Source: Siniperca chuatsi (taxonomy: Eukaryota; Chordata; Actinopteri; Centrarchiformes; Sinipercidae). Taken from it: a stretch of DNA of 64,000 nt. The position numbers and the translations under genes are program-made. Below the pieces are notes generated by a model. It did no database searches. It was given only the letters and a program-made list of their open reading frames with translations, and had not been told where the DNA came from. How positions within the stretch are numbered: the first letter of the stretch is position 1; each line of letters begins with the position of its first letter. The DNA is taken from assembly GCF_020085105.1 (NCBI RefSeq), contig NC_058052.1, positions 19,306,233-19,370,232 on the forward strand, read 5' to 3'. Below, in pieces: positions 13,075-26,770 of the stretch.

Positions 13075-15520
13075 AATTTTAATTCTGTCTTGTTTCTTTC
13101 CATATTGTTTATTTGATATATAATATGTCCCTATTCTTTGAGCAATTTATCGATTTATGTATTTATCAGTTCAGATTTTATCCATCATTTGAAAAAATAA
13201 AAGCAGAGTATTTTAAGAGTTTCAGTTTATAAAATTTACGTCTGTCTCGGAAATATAATCTGTAGTCATAACACCTTCGATATTTATCAATTCTGATCCA
13301 GATGGGCATTGCAAAAATGCAAACTAGTGCAGACATATTACCTGGATGTGGCAAAAAGTTGAGATGCTGAGCTATTGTTGTCTGGGAAGTGATTGCAGCA
13401 TGATTTGACCTGTGGCTCTTTGCTGAGAGTCAAGCACACTTAATTTTCCAGGGAAGAGAAGCCAGAGATACTGTCACAGACAATAAAACACTGAGTAAAA
13501 ATATACTAGAGTTCCCATAAAATTATTTCATTATAGTCCAACTCTGCCACTCTGGCCTTGAGAACATGATGTACCACGTCAAAAGTCTACAGCGTATCCA
13601 ATCAAAACACAGCCAGATGTTACAAAGCTCTGACTCAACTGGATGAGACTAAAAGAGTTATTTATTAGGATTTGAATTTACATGTACGAATACAGAGGAA
13701 AAAAAAAAAGATGAGAATCTCTGATCCAGTGAGTTGAAACAAATCTAGACCATGACTTATTAGTTCATTGTGTACAAAAACTCAACAGATGCTAGGACTG
13801 TGTAATGTCTACCAAGAGATAACTAAGCTATATATGATGCAACCAGACATCCAGAACTATTCCTGAAGGCCAAAGGTCAAAGGTTAAAGCAGTTTCACAG
13901 CTGAGATAGTGTGGTATTTAAACATGAACCTACAACTAATCAGAAAGACAGTGGAACACAGCAGCCGTTTCTATTCTACAACCCAGCTGCAATGTCAGCC
14001 ATGATGTCATGATGCAGCAATTGGGAAACAAGATGTTGGCGGAGATACGAGACCAAACTAACAAATTGTAAAGACCCAGTAGACCGGATTATACATAACA
14101 CATACAGACGCATGCACGCACACAAGCACGGACAGACACATTTAGGCACACTAAAGGACGTGGCGCATGGTATGTCCGGGGCACGCGGATTTAGGGCCGG
14201 CCTCTAGTTAAGTTGTTTTCCTGGAAGAGTTAGGGATGACATGGAGCTTTAAGGAATGTACCGAGCAGCGAGGCAGCAACCAGGACATTCTCAAGGGGAA
14301 CTACGTGCATGGGATAAAGGATAAACTTACTTCAGCACCAGCTGCTCACTGAGGATTACTCCAAACGTTTGTCACAAACTTAAAGCAAATATTACAAACA
14401 CCGATACTCATCAGCAATACCACTTAATATCTTGCTTGTTTTAATTACAGTACAATTATGGCTGATGTTCAGCTGTTCCTTCTAAGGTCCTGTTTGGCTG
14501 CTTCTCAGCTCTGACTTACTGTCTTCTTGTGGAACTGATTAAGGATCCAGCCCACTTACCTAAGGCTCTAATATTCCACACTCATGTGTTTTGAAATGTG
14601 TGATAAATGACGTCAACCTCTGAGTTTCCAGGGACCTCTCAACAGACTGGCCTAGCCCTGTCTTTATGAGCCTGTCATCGCTTGTTTAACTGTTCACTGT
14701 CACTTGCATGTCATGAGAGGAGAGTGAATCAATTTTACCACCAAAACAAAAAACACACAGTAACACAACAGATGACTTTTTAAGGAATCTGGCATTACAC
14801 TGAAGACTGTTGCTACTGTACTTGTACACAGACAGCCTCTTTCTAAGATTACTTATCAACTTTCAGTTCCTTTTTTGTTAAAGTCAGCCAAGGCTTTGGT
14901 GTCAGTTGTTTCTCTGTGCAGACTGTTTTACTGAGAAGTAAGCAAACTGCATATTCAGGTCAATTTCAGTTTAGTCTAAAAACATATGCACACCATGGGA
15001 GTTTGTGTAGCGACAGCTTGTGGTCAGGGCATGGTACTGCCTCCATGCAAGCACAGCAGGATGGGTACATCACTGAGGATGGTTACTGTCTCGTGTTGTG
15101 GCCCTTCTGTTCAAACTTTAGTTTTAGGCAACATGCACGCCCATTTAACTGTAAACTTAACCACTTCTTTCAGTGGTCATTTTTCTTTTGTTCATAACGT
15201 GGTGACACTGATTGAAGGACCAAAGCTAATTGACTCTACTTAATTGCTCTAATTGATTCGTTACACACATTGTTTATTGACCATGCTAACAAGGAGTCCC
15301 AACATTTTAAGCTAACGAAAGTAGTATTTATGTAGGAAAGTGCCAAAATAAACAACGTGCAGTCAGAGCTAAAATGTGCAGCTTCATGGAAACAACAGGG
15401 TACAAACAACAGGGTACAATTACATGAAATGAAACGTGGACAGGATAGAAGTTGAAAATGTGAAAATACTTGAATATACCACTAATTTTGTACTTGGTTA
15501 TTTGATTTTTTTTTTTTTAC

Positions 15521-15713
15521 CTAATAACATTATTTCCAACTTCTTACGGTCTACCCGAAACCTCTCCTCAGTCCACTCCGGATCTGGCAGCGGATGGGGT
15601 CCGCTCAGATCCTCCTCTGATCCCGGGAGAGGAGAGTCGGTGCTGCGCTCGCTGTTGGAGCCCTGGTCCGACTGCTGCAAGTATCCGCTTAAAGCGTCGC
15701 ACTGGGCAGCCAT
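15521..15713 (-). CDS. bicc1: bicc1 coding exon 1 (N-terminus of Bicaudal-C homolog 1)
   Basis: Bicc1 is a cytoplasmic KH- and SAM-domain RNA-binding protein that controls mRNA translation and stability, and in vertebrates acts in left-right patterning and kidney tubules. This exon encodes the first 64 residues plus one base. It starts MAAQCDALSGYLQQ, followed by the serine-rich block SNSERSTDSPLPGSEEDL and then EERFRVDRKKLE, both strongly conserved BICC1 N-terminal motifs that precede the first KH domain. The ATG at 15713 has G at -3 and G at +4. The in-frame codons upstream contain no other ATG. The exon ends in phase 1 at a GTAAAA donor (15520-15519). The KH and SAM exons lie beyond the left edge of the window. 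Neighbour ube2d1 lies upstream on the same strand. I cannot tell which teleost copy (a or b) this is. Confidence 0.93.
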
Positions 15714-16100
15714 TGCGCTGCGCAGCAACTTCTCCAGTGGCCACTGCGTTTTATTCAAAGTTAAGCTGAGCTGGAGCAAAGCGTTGAACTTCTGTTAACT
15801 TTTTATTCCGTCACTTCGCGGTGTTGTGCGAGCTCATTGCAGCGCAGTTAAGACCTTCCTCTGCAGTTTCTTCAGGCCTCTTCCTTTTCCCCCATTAGAC
15901 AGACTTCTAAAAATAGGCAGGAGTTCACTGGTCCGCCAGCTATAGGTTGTCTGCAGAGTTAACGGAGAGCCGCACAGCACACATACCAACCAACTTCTCG
16001 GGAAAGTTTCACGTGTCATCCTAGAAAAAAAAAAGCGGGACTCCTCCCAGAAACACTTTTTTGAGCATCTACCTCCCCCTGGGTTTTTGTCAACGTTAGT
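15714..16100 (-). promoter_or_regulatory. bicc1: bicc1 5' untranslated region and core promoter
   Basis: This is a CpG-containing stretch just upstream of the bicc1 start codon. On the minus strand a TATA-like ATAAAAAG lies at 15806-15799, about 90 bp before the ATG, preceded by GAAGTGACGGAA, a CRE/ETS-like word. If the TATA-like word is used, transcription would start near 15770 and the leader would be about 60 nt. The exact start is not provable from sequence alone. The 105-codon open frame across 15834-16151 looks like a chance frame in GC-rich promoter DNA. Confidence 0.45.
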
Positions 16101-16129
16101 ATTTACGAGAATTTCACTGGACCCGTGGA

Positions 16130-17974
16130 GTGCACAACTTTTATGTCTCATTTATGAGAAATTGTTCAGGGATTATAGCTAATTACAGCAAACAAAATCA
16201 TAGTTATTATGAGCTGAAAATTATATTACAAGTCAATTCAATACCATTAGATAAAAATAAATTAAGCACAAAGGCAGGCTCGACGAGTATTTCTGTCATT
16301 TTGTCAGCCAGGCTGGCAGTTTCTAATAACACCCCATGCAACCATTTATTGGTTTAGAGAGGAAACACTACACATCCTGAGAGTGGGTAAAAGGAAGCAA
16401 TACAGGAAAGAGAAACCAAAACAAATGCTGAAGTATGTCTACATTAAGTGAAACAAACTCAAAAATGGGCCACAATCCAAAGAACAAAGATGCTGAATAA
16501 AGTAATACAGAAATAGGAAGTATGATAAAGGTCACTGAACTCAGTAATGTATAAAACAGAAAGTTTGAAAGTCCCTGTAGAAATATTATTGTGGGGTTAT
16601 TCTCATGCTGTGGCCAGGAAATTATGAATTAGTTTCCAGTGATATATGGCCCAGTTAAGTGCAGTTTTCCATTTTAAATTTACATTTTTATGGTTTTAGC
16701 TTTACTTGTTTCTGTTGGCAGTTCTCTACATACACCTTGTGATTTGTCCTCCACAACAGGAACCTGACAGGCCGGTGACTGGTGATGTTCTACCATCAAC
16801 ATCATAGTTATTCTTCTTATTTTAAAAATCACTTGCCAGCCATGTCAGACTTCAGATCGACAACCTTAATCTGACAGCGGGAGCTTTCATTACACAGCAA
16901 AGTAATCATAGTGCTGCAGTACCACAGCTTCCATCATCTGGAAGTACATGATGACAACTTGTTTTTAAAACATTGACTGTGTTTCTAAAAAGTGCAGCTT
17001 TAACATTTGAGATCTTCACCTAAACTTGCAAGTAACTATGTAAAAGTTAAGTCATAATTGTTTAATATGTTTCATGTCAATTATCAGGAATCCCCAACTA
17101 TGTTTTTTTTCTGGCAGGTTATTAAAGAGTTGAAAAACTGAGGGCCAACATTTATGTACTACTAGGACAAGACAGGTCCTCGCTAAACCCAGTAGTCTGG
17201 TTAAGTCACAACAACATAGCACTGCAGAGATTAAATATGTGAGCTGCTCAATTAATGTGTGTACACTGGCTTCATCAGTGTACAGCAACTGTGCTGCAAC
17301 CAGCAGAGGTGAAGATAATGGGTGGTCTAATTTCAAAAGGACAGGATAGCCCTTCTCCTTTTCATTTCATTGCTAAAGCAAGACGATATATTAGCCACTA
17401 TTCACACGAATAAGCAATTAGCAAATGGGCCTGAATTAAATGTAACACAAACATGAATATTACGCTGTCCAGGAAACTGCCTTGTGTAAAAGGCTTTGGT
17501 GGTAAAAAGTAAAGGCTACCACCTAGTGGCCATATGAATAATAGACTAAGGGGCAGCCTGATTCGCTGGTTATGGAAATATACTGTATATTGAACCAAAC
17601 ATTTTATACCATAGCAACATAGTTCATAATTTCAGTTATACCCATGTGTATTTCCAAGAAACAATTTGCAATTCACTTGTTGATTAATGTTTTTAATGCA
17701 AAATAATGAAAAATGAATTCTGTATAGTCTTGTACAATCTATTAAAAGAAAAATACAATCAGGCCATCTCACCACAACTAATAATAATAATAATGCCAAT
17801 TTATGGGAAAAATAAAATAAAAACAGTAAAAACAGTTAAGTCAAGTAAATTCCGAGTACAGAAAGTGCTTCAAGCGTATAAAACACCTCAACTAGAACCA
17901 GTGTGGATGAGCAGTTGAAACCTTATATTTTGAGGTGTTCAGGGATGCATCATTGTTGCTGAAATTTCAGTCCT
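16130..17974. other. Spacer between bicc1 promoter and ube2d1 3' end
   Basis: About 1.8 kb separates the two minus-strand genes. It must contain the ube2d1 3' untranslated region (a possible ATTAAA polyadenylation word on the minus strand at 17697-17692) and distal bicc1 promoter sequence. I see no HMG-box exons, although mammals have TFAM at this place. The 94-codon frame at 17052-17336 shows no recognisable family. Confidence 0.5.
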
Positions 17975-20324
<2,350 letters not shown>

Positions 20325-20520
20325 GGCAAATCTTTCAGATAGAGTAAGAGAAGCTACGGTGTTAACTTTGACGGCTGTCAGCTATAACTGCGCTCACTTT
20401 CTGCCGACTCGGTGTTATTTGTTTTGACAAACTGATTATTTCTTTTGTTTCCGCGTTTTTGTTCGACGACGAAGAATAGACCGGTGCATTATGGGAATCA
20501 TAGTTTTCAGCGAAGCCACT
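20325..20520 (-). promoter_or_regulatory. ube2d1: ube2d1 promoter and 5' leader with ZNF143/THAP11-like site
   Basis: This is the sequence upstream of the ube2d1 ATG. On the minus strand, positions 20505-20485 read AACTATGATTCCCATAATGCA. It closely follows the ACTACAATTCCCAGAATGC consensus bound by ZNF143 and THAP11/HCFC1 at housekeeping promoters. Its place about 160-180 bp before the start codon fits a core promoter element of a broadly expressed E2 gene. There is no TATA box in the expected place. Confidence 0.55.
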
Positions 20521-20559
20521 TAAAGGGACCCTTCGCCGAAATATATGGGCACAGTTCAT

Positions 20560-21390
20560 CCTGTGAAAACCACTTAGTAAACAATAGACTTAGTAAATAT
20601 TGTAATCTTTAGAATAAAACTGTAAAAGAGCATGCCAAAAACGAAAAACAAGGACTAATAGCCTATGATGCTATATTGTAGGACATTACATCTGAACAGT
20701 TATTAAACTCTGATAGTGCACCTTTAGGGTTACTTCAAATATAGCTACAGGGGAATATCTTAGTCTTTCTTTTACAAATGTTAAGTGTAAATGCCTGTCA
20801 CATAGTATAGGCCTACTATAAGAGTAATTTACTCACCCTTCAGTAACATTTTGAAATTGTTTTCTGCAAAGCTATCATATTTTTCACTATTAAAGTAAGA
20901 CATTAGATAAGAATAATACATTAAAAAAAAGCTTGACATGTGTGGTCTATAGTCTATATGCCCGGCCTGCATTGGTTGGATATGGGCTTGTCTATGGCCA
21001 TCTATTCATTGCATTTACAGCATTAGAGACAGTGGCTTTCTGTCGTATGAGATACCCTAATGTCACTGTTAGTGACATAACTGTTAGAATGATGTCTGAC
21101 CTTTGAGGAACACATGGTATTTGAATTGGTCAGACCTGACTGTGATGTAAGCTTCACTAATTAGATGCTGATATCTTGGCACTCTGGTGATTAAAGCCAT
21201 ACAGTAAAATGTTGAATAACTTGACCTACCGTTGCTTTGAGGAAAAGGTTCTTACTGGTGAATAATGGCTGTAACTGTCCTTCTGTACACAGGGGAGCAG
21301 GGTATGGTATGGAGCAGGTATGGGGGGGTCAGGGTGAGGGAAAATGGATCGATGGCATCATCATTAGCACGAAATATTGGTATATAAAAA
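20560..21390. other. Intergenic sequence upstream of ube2d1
   Basis: AT-rich unique sequence with no exon-like frames on either strand that I can support. A divergent gene sharing the ube2d1 promoter is not visible. Confidence 0.5.
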
Positions 21391-22110
21391 CAAGGCAAGG
21401 CAAGTTTATTTGTATTATATTTTTCCAATGAAATTAACTCACAAATACACAAAACACCTGTAGTACAATAATAGTACAGAACAGTAATACATTTAATAAG
21501 GGAAATAAAAGTGCAGCAGAGAATATAATCAATCAAAGGTGCAGTAAAATACGCAAGTCTTTAATTTAGATTTGCAGGTGGCTAGAGTTGGGGTGCATTT
21601 AGGGTTCATTCTGTGTGCAGCATAGTAGCTAAATCCAACATGGTGTTTGATTTTGACTCGAGGCACCTCTAGCTGACTGCTTCCTAAAGATCTAAGGGGT
21701 TGACTGGGTTTATATTCTTCAAGCAAAGCGATGTATTTTGGCCCTAAGCCATTAAGTGATTTTTTTTACTAACAGCAGCACTTTAAAATCTGTTCTATAA
21801 CTAAATGGAAGCCAGTGTAAAGATGTAAGAATGGTTCTTGCAGCAGCATCCTGAAAGGGTCTGCAGGGATCTAGTGATCTGTTGGGAAAACCAAACAAGG
21901 GGCCAGTGCTAAAGTCCACCCTGCTGAGATGAAGGCATGACTGAGTTTCTCTACATCTTCTTTGGACATGAAACTTCTAATTGTTGCTATTTGTAGATGA
22001 TAAAAGGCTGATGCAATTATTGCCTTAATGTGGCTGCTGAAGCTCAAATCTGATGCCATTATAACACCAACATTTCTAACTCTGTCTTGTAGTCCAGTTG
22101 CATCCATGAA
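21391..22110 (-). mobile_element. 5'-truncated L2-type LINE fragment, copy 1
   Basis: On the minus strand, broken frames give typical end-of-ORF2 text of L2/CR1-clade non-LTR retrotransposons. First comes RNVGVIMASDLSFSSHIKAI and FYHLQIATIRSFMS (22107-21871), then YKPSQPLRSLGSS and VPRVKIKHH (21726-21529). The 3' end at the left border carries AATAAACTTGCCTTGCC. The catalytic YADD part of the reverse transcriptase and the endonuclease are missing, and several stops and shifts show it is dead. Similar non-coding text may extend to about 22400 (GGTCAGTTGTATCAAAGGCT). Confidence 0.75.
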
Positions 22111-22410
22111 GTGAGTTTAGAGTAATTTGCAGGATTACAGGATTTGGCTTAAAGGGAGCATATTAGGGGTTGAATAATAGAGGCAGAAGAACTGAACTCA
22201 TTGTCAACAACATAGCCCCTGCCTTATACAACCAGAACCAACGGAAGAATAGCAGACAGCTACACCTCGTTTTCTAGTCTATCTAGAAGTATTTTACGGT
22301 CAGTTGTATCAAAGGCTGCATTAGTTTCCTGAAGCACAGCCTTTATCAGTGTAGTCTTAAGCCAGTCAAGCCAGAATAAGCTCAATTTGCATTTATAACG
22401 TTGTTGTTGA

Positions 22411-24110
22411 GCTGAATAAAAATAACTTTCTCAATAATTTCCCAATAAACTTAAGCTTTGAGATTGGTGAATTTAGTATGTAAGCATCTAGGTTGCATGA
22501 TTTTTAAGGAGACATTAAGTGTTTTTGGAAAGCTCCCTGATAGGAGTGACCCATTTGCAGCACATCCAGTTTTTTAAAAAGCTATAGCACACAAACAGAT
22601 GCTAATCGTAACATTATTATTTAGTTATACATTATTGTAATTCTGATGTTGCAGCTCACAGGGAAACTGAGTGTTTAGGTCCACACTGCAGAGAGCTTCA
22701 GTCCTGAGAGAGCAAAGGGAAAGGGAAGACAGAAGATAAACATATACGGGCACATACAGTACATAGGGAAAAGGGGCACATCTGTCATCTTTCACGCCTG
22801 GACTGCTGCATACCTCAAAGCCACAGACTGCAGCAAATTAAGATAATTTCTATTTATTTTTGCAGCACTGGATGCATTGAATAACAGAAACTCAGCTAAT
22901 TTATAACATTTTCTTACATTTTCATTCAAACACAGTTTCATGGAAATTGCTGTAAAATACAAATGCTAAATTGCAGTGAAATACCTTATTTTATGCAGAA
23001 GAAAAATAAATTTCAGCTCCTCTGCATACCCATGACTATTCATTTTAATGAAATAAATTCTAATCTTTGGGTTTCTTTGGGATTCAACTTCTGCTAAGGT
23101 AGTGTAAAAAACAAAACAAAAAAATACTATTATTGGACGATCTCTCAGTGATGCAGCTCTCTGGCCATTTAAAGCTAAAAATAAGGAAATGTTTTAACAA
23201 GATCTGTTTCAATTCCAGTTTTGCAAGCAATTTCTCCTTTTATTTTCATTTACATGCATTTAATTCTTAGGAGTTTTAATGAAGCCAGTTAATCATTAAA
23301 AATAGTTGATTAGACACAACTGTGCCTCGGTATTTATGTTAATTATTGTGTTCTGATTAGCTTAGTTAAAACTGAAACCCTGTTGCTTAAGTAAAAATAA
23401 AAAAAACTTGATGGCAAAACACAAAGCTTCAATGAACTAATGAGGCACACATCAACTACAAAGTCATTCAGAAAAAATGTCAGACTGTTGAGAGTGACCT
23501 CATACACTAATTTTAGTGCATGCAGTTTTCAAGCAGATGTTGATATATTAATAGATGCTCCGGTGTTACTACTGTCTACAAAGGTTACACTGGGAAAAAA
23601 AGTGCTTTGAATTTACTTGATTTTAATGTGTACATCGGCCCCACATGATCAGAATGTTGCAAACTGACATAATTTTCCTCTTTTTCTCAATTAATTATTG
23701 CTTGTCAAGCCACAATATTTTATTCACATTAGACTGTCTAAAAGAATCATGTTGATTCAACATATAATATGTTCGTTACCGTAATACCAATTTATTTTGT
23801 TATGTTAAAGTAATTTCATCATGTCCAGGATACCTGATTTTTAACTGTAACTCCAACTTGATTTCTAAATGCTAAAATTATTCAAAGGTATTATGTAACT
23901 TTAAAGCAATTTCATTATGTCCATTATTATGACTACACATCATTTAATGATGTCACTCGACTGTTAAATGTCTCTATTTGTAAGAGCCTTTAATAAAAAT
24001 ACTGCAGTTTTATCAAAGACGAGCACGACAATATCAGGAGAGAAAAATTAACATCCACAAAAGTAGAAGCTTAGAGGAACATTACATGTCTAAAAGGAAC
24101 AACAACAACA
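22411..24110. other. Intergenic AT-rich sequence
   Basis: About 1.7 kb in which I see neither exons nor a clear mobile element. There are short poly-A runs and many AATAAA/ATTAAA words by composition. Confidence 0.4.
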
Positions 24111-24118
24111 ACAAAGAC

Positions 24119-24428
24119 TTAAAACTTAAAAGGCAGGAGGGAGGTATCATACAACAAACAGTCCAAGTCCACGTGAGATGAACTAAAGTACATGTCCAAA
24201 GCTTTTAAAATGAATAACACATCGAGTCCACGGTCAGTGCAACGCAGGGAGCAATAATGACCATGATCCAAGATGGTGAACATGGAAAACTGCTTCCTGT
24301 CCATCTCGCCATTGCACATTGATAACAGCACACTGATCTGTCTGTGTCAGTCTGTGATACTGATCCTGGAGAGTGAATTACTTTCCAGCTCCATGAGAAC
24401 CTACAGTGCTTTAAAGGTGGACTTGAGT
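24119..24428 (-). pseudogene. Decayed protein-like tail downstream of the unknown gene
   Basis: After the stop at 24431-24429, the minus strand continues to read like protein in the neighbouring frame: PPELKSTFKAL, a stop, VLMELESNSLSRISITD, a stop, then an open run of about 70 codons (24331-24119) with RKQFSMFTILDHGHYC and DVLFILKALDMYF. A single-base shift near 24433 would connect this to the end of the last exon of the unknown gene. I infer a frameshifted and stop-broken remnant of a once longer reading frame. Alternatives are a chance open frame or a real extra exon reached by splicing. Confidence 0.35.
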
Positions 24429-25882
24429 TCAGGAGGGTAGTTTAGGCTCAAAACAAAATTGCATTTGCAGCTGCAAATGCAGTTCTCTGCAATCTTGCAA
24501 CACCATCTTGAGGACAGTCCAGATGTCTGCTGGTTCATACACTGGTATCTTGGTCTTTAATAACCAGTATTCCCACTGTGGTCTCCTCAGTGGATCCCTG
24601 GATAAGAGTTTCATGATCTGCGACATGTAGAATGCACATTCACAAAATCAAACAAGATGAGATCAAATAAAATACACATATGCACTATAAATATACAAAA
24701 TGTCTGCATTCAACAATAAAGTCAGATTAAGTCAAAAGTCGTTGCAAAACGAGGGGACAGGTCTGAAGGGAGCCACTTTAAGTAAAATCTTCCCTAAACA
24801 TCACATGAAACACACTCATATGTCAGGCTGAAAGAGTTGTTAGTGTGTGCAATTCCTCCTGTCCATAGAGTCTGTGAAGTGATGCCCTCATAACAAGACT
24901 ACACTGTAAGACATGGAGGACAAAATCCATTGACTTCGTTCTGAAGTTAAGATGAAGCTAATATGAAGCTTCAGCAGTCTGAGTTAGAAAATCATTTGAA
25001 TATCTTCCAATGTTACAGTTTTTTAGTACCAAATCTCTTTTTGTGTCCTTGCTGAACCGTGGTGAACCGATACATCCTGGTGGTCACATGCAGGCCTGTT
25101 GTTGGGACAAAACACCGACAACAAACCTACAGATGACTGTCAGGATGAAGATAGCCACTATTTTGTCTAACTCAGACTACTATATACACACACACACATA
25201 TATGTTATATTGAGCTGAACTGAAAGAGGACTTTTTGTCTCCCATCTCTTACATTGCAGTCATGTTAGGAAGAGATTTCTTCACAGCCAGTATGGACAAC
25301 TCTGTCAACCTAAATATGGCATTTAAATGTTGTGCTAAAATGGACAACTATCTTTTAAGGCATTTAATCCCTGATGATTCATACCTACTTACCTTGTAAA
25401 TAAAGATTTGGCTTTTCACGTCATATAAAAGGTCAAAATGGTTTGAAAATAAAAGCTTCTCTTGTACACACTTAGAGACTGGTTGACTGGTTTGTTATAT
25501 GTGGTTTCCATGACTGCTGATGTTTTTGGAGCTTAGCAAGATATGAAATATAAATACTGAATATATTTGACTCACCACATAGTACTGGTAGTACTGAGTC
25601 TCGTGCCTCTCGTGGTAAATCAATATCGTCATCCTGGTCCATAGTAGCAGAAGAGTTTGTGTGGTTAAAATCCTTATTTCTCATTCATATTTCAGCAAGC
25701 AATATGTACAGATACAAAAGTGAGTTGTTTTTTTCAGAATGCATTCTTACTTGAGTCATGGGCGCTATAATGCTCTCTAGTGTTTTACCTCTCTGTCCTC
25801 TCTTTACGAATATCTTCAGCAGCTGTCAGGTTGTACATCTGGACTGCAGGGGATGGTGGTAATACTCAAATTGTGCATTTAT
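24429..25882 (-). CDS. Unrecognised four-exon gene (or recent pseudogene), 142 codons
   Basis: I do not recognise the family. Coding segments on the minus strand: 25838-25789, 25679-25576, 25478-25393 and 24617-24429. The first exon may extend 5' to 25882 behind a strong acceptor (CTTGTTTTCAG). Phases match at every junction: two bases, one base, then none. Donors are GTAAAA, GTGAGT and GTAAGT; introns are 109, 97 and 775 bp. The product starts MYNLTAAEDIRKERTE, has an acidic patch DQDDDIDLPREARDSVLP (about residues 31-48), then EKLLFSNHFDLLYDVKSQIF, then a basic-aromatic stretch LSRDPLRRPQWEYWLLKTK and EPADIWTVLKMVLQDC. There is no signal peptide, membrane segment or known motif. The acceptor of exon 2 is weak. 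The start codon context is poor, so true N-terminal exons may lie upstream. Comparison with SLF2/SIMC1-type proteins would be my first test, without evidence beyond a faint likeness. Confidence 0.5.
24860..25165. repeat. Dispersed teleost repeat inside intron 3 of the unknown gene
   Basis: The text GGAGGACAAAATCCATTGAC, GAAGTTAAGATGAAGCTAAT and TTAGTACCAAATCTCTTTTT matches, from memory, a common percomorph interspersed repeat. It explains why this intron is longer than its neighbours. Confidence 0.4.
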
Positions 25883-26270
25883 CTGAAAACAAGAATAATA
25901 ACAGACTTAAGAATACCGCACAGCAACAATTTAGAAAACCATGTAAAATTAAAAATGTTAAGCTACACCAGTTAAGCTACTGTGACAGTTAGTGAGCTAA
26001 AGTAAAATTGATAGGTATTGATTGGTACAGCAGCCTAAGAATTTCACAACAGATTATTATGTTATAGTTATAGTTATGATTGTGCTTGTTTTAAATATCA
26101 TTAACCTCTTTGAATTATTTGTTTTGCTGCTGCAGTATCCTATTTTAACTTCTATCCATTTAACTCTGTCCTATTTCAATTATCTACACAATCACAAAAT
26201 AAATGTTAATTTAAACATAATTTTATTTTTCCAACGTACTGAAGCGTTTGCTAAAGCTTAAGATAAATCA

Positions 26271-26770
26271 GGGTATTTCCCACCTACTGTATGTTAATCT
26301 GAGACAGCCCATCCAAGTGTTAATTCAACCATTTAAACAGGCATGTTAAAAAAGTAGTACAATTATTAAAGCCATTTGAATACTGCTCACCACTACCACA
26401 GAGCCTTTGAAAGACTCAGTGTAAAGCATAAATTAATCAATGGCCATGTATGAATGAACACCAAGTATCTATACAATAAAAAAATGAAATGTTATTTTTG
26501 AATCAATTTTGGTTTACCAACTGCTTTGAGAAATCTCGAAATTTCCCACCAAGGGAGAGCCCATCTAAATGATTCTTCAACCACCTTAAAATGCAGTTAA
26601 AAATCAAAACAAATAATTGAATATACTCACAACTACCATAAAGACTTTGGAGCATCACTCAAAGCATAGCAGAAGTCATTCAATGCCCTTGGCTGGAGGA
26701 ACACCAGACATCTATAAAACAAAATCTAATGTTAACATTGGAAAACATATAATTTGAACTGCTTCTCTCC
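26271..26770 (-). repeat. Tandem duplication of about 255 bp with exon-like core
   Basis: Two diverged copies (about 26271-26530 and 26537-26770) share, in the same order, TTTCCCACC, AGCCCATC, TTCAACCA, CTACCA with CTTT, AAAGCATA, TCAATG, CAACACCA-like text, ATCTATA and CTGCTT. On the minus strand each copy has a strong acceptor (TTTTATAG or TTGTATAG). A short open run follows: LVFLQPRALNDFCYALSDAP in one copy and LVFIHTWPLINLCFTLSLSK in the other. Then comes TGGTAG and a GTGAG donor. The copies differ in this core by a whole-codon gap, so the frame is kept. It could be a duplicated exon of the neighbouring unknown gene. Confidence 0.5.

Larger units (their letters stand above)
1..15520 (-). 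other. bicc1: First coding intron of bicc1 (5' part, runs off the window)
   Basis: This stretch follows the splice donor of bicc1 coding exon 1 on the minus strand and runs to the window edge. I looked on the minus strand for the KH-domain exons that should follow and found none, which fits the very long first intron of vertebrate BICC1. The stretch holds several dispersed short repeats (annotated separately) and otherwise AT-rich unique sequence. The open frames inside it, at most 133 codons, have no recognisable family features, and at least one begins at TTG rather than ATG. Confidence 0.7.

Noticed and set aside
15714..15779. In-frame N-terminal extension of bicc1
   Set aside because: It begins at a TTG codon; the ATG at 15713 has a strong context and matches the known start of the protein.
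16130..17970. tfam exons expected from mammalian gene order
   Set aside because: No HMG-box or mitochondrial-presequence reading on either strand.
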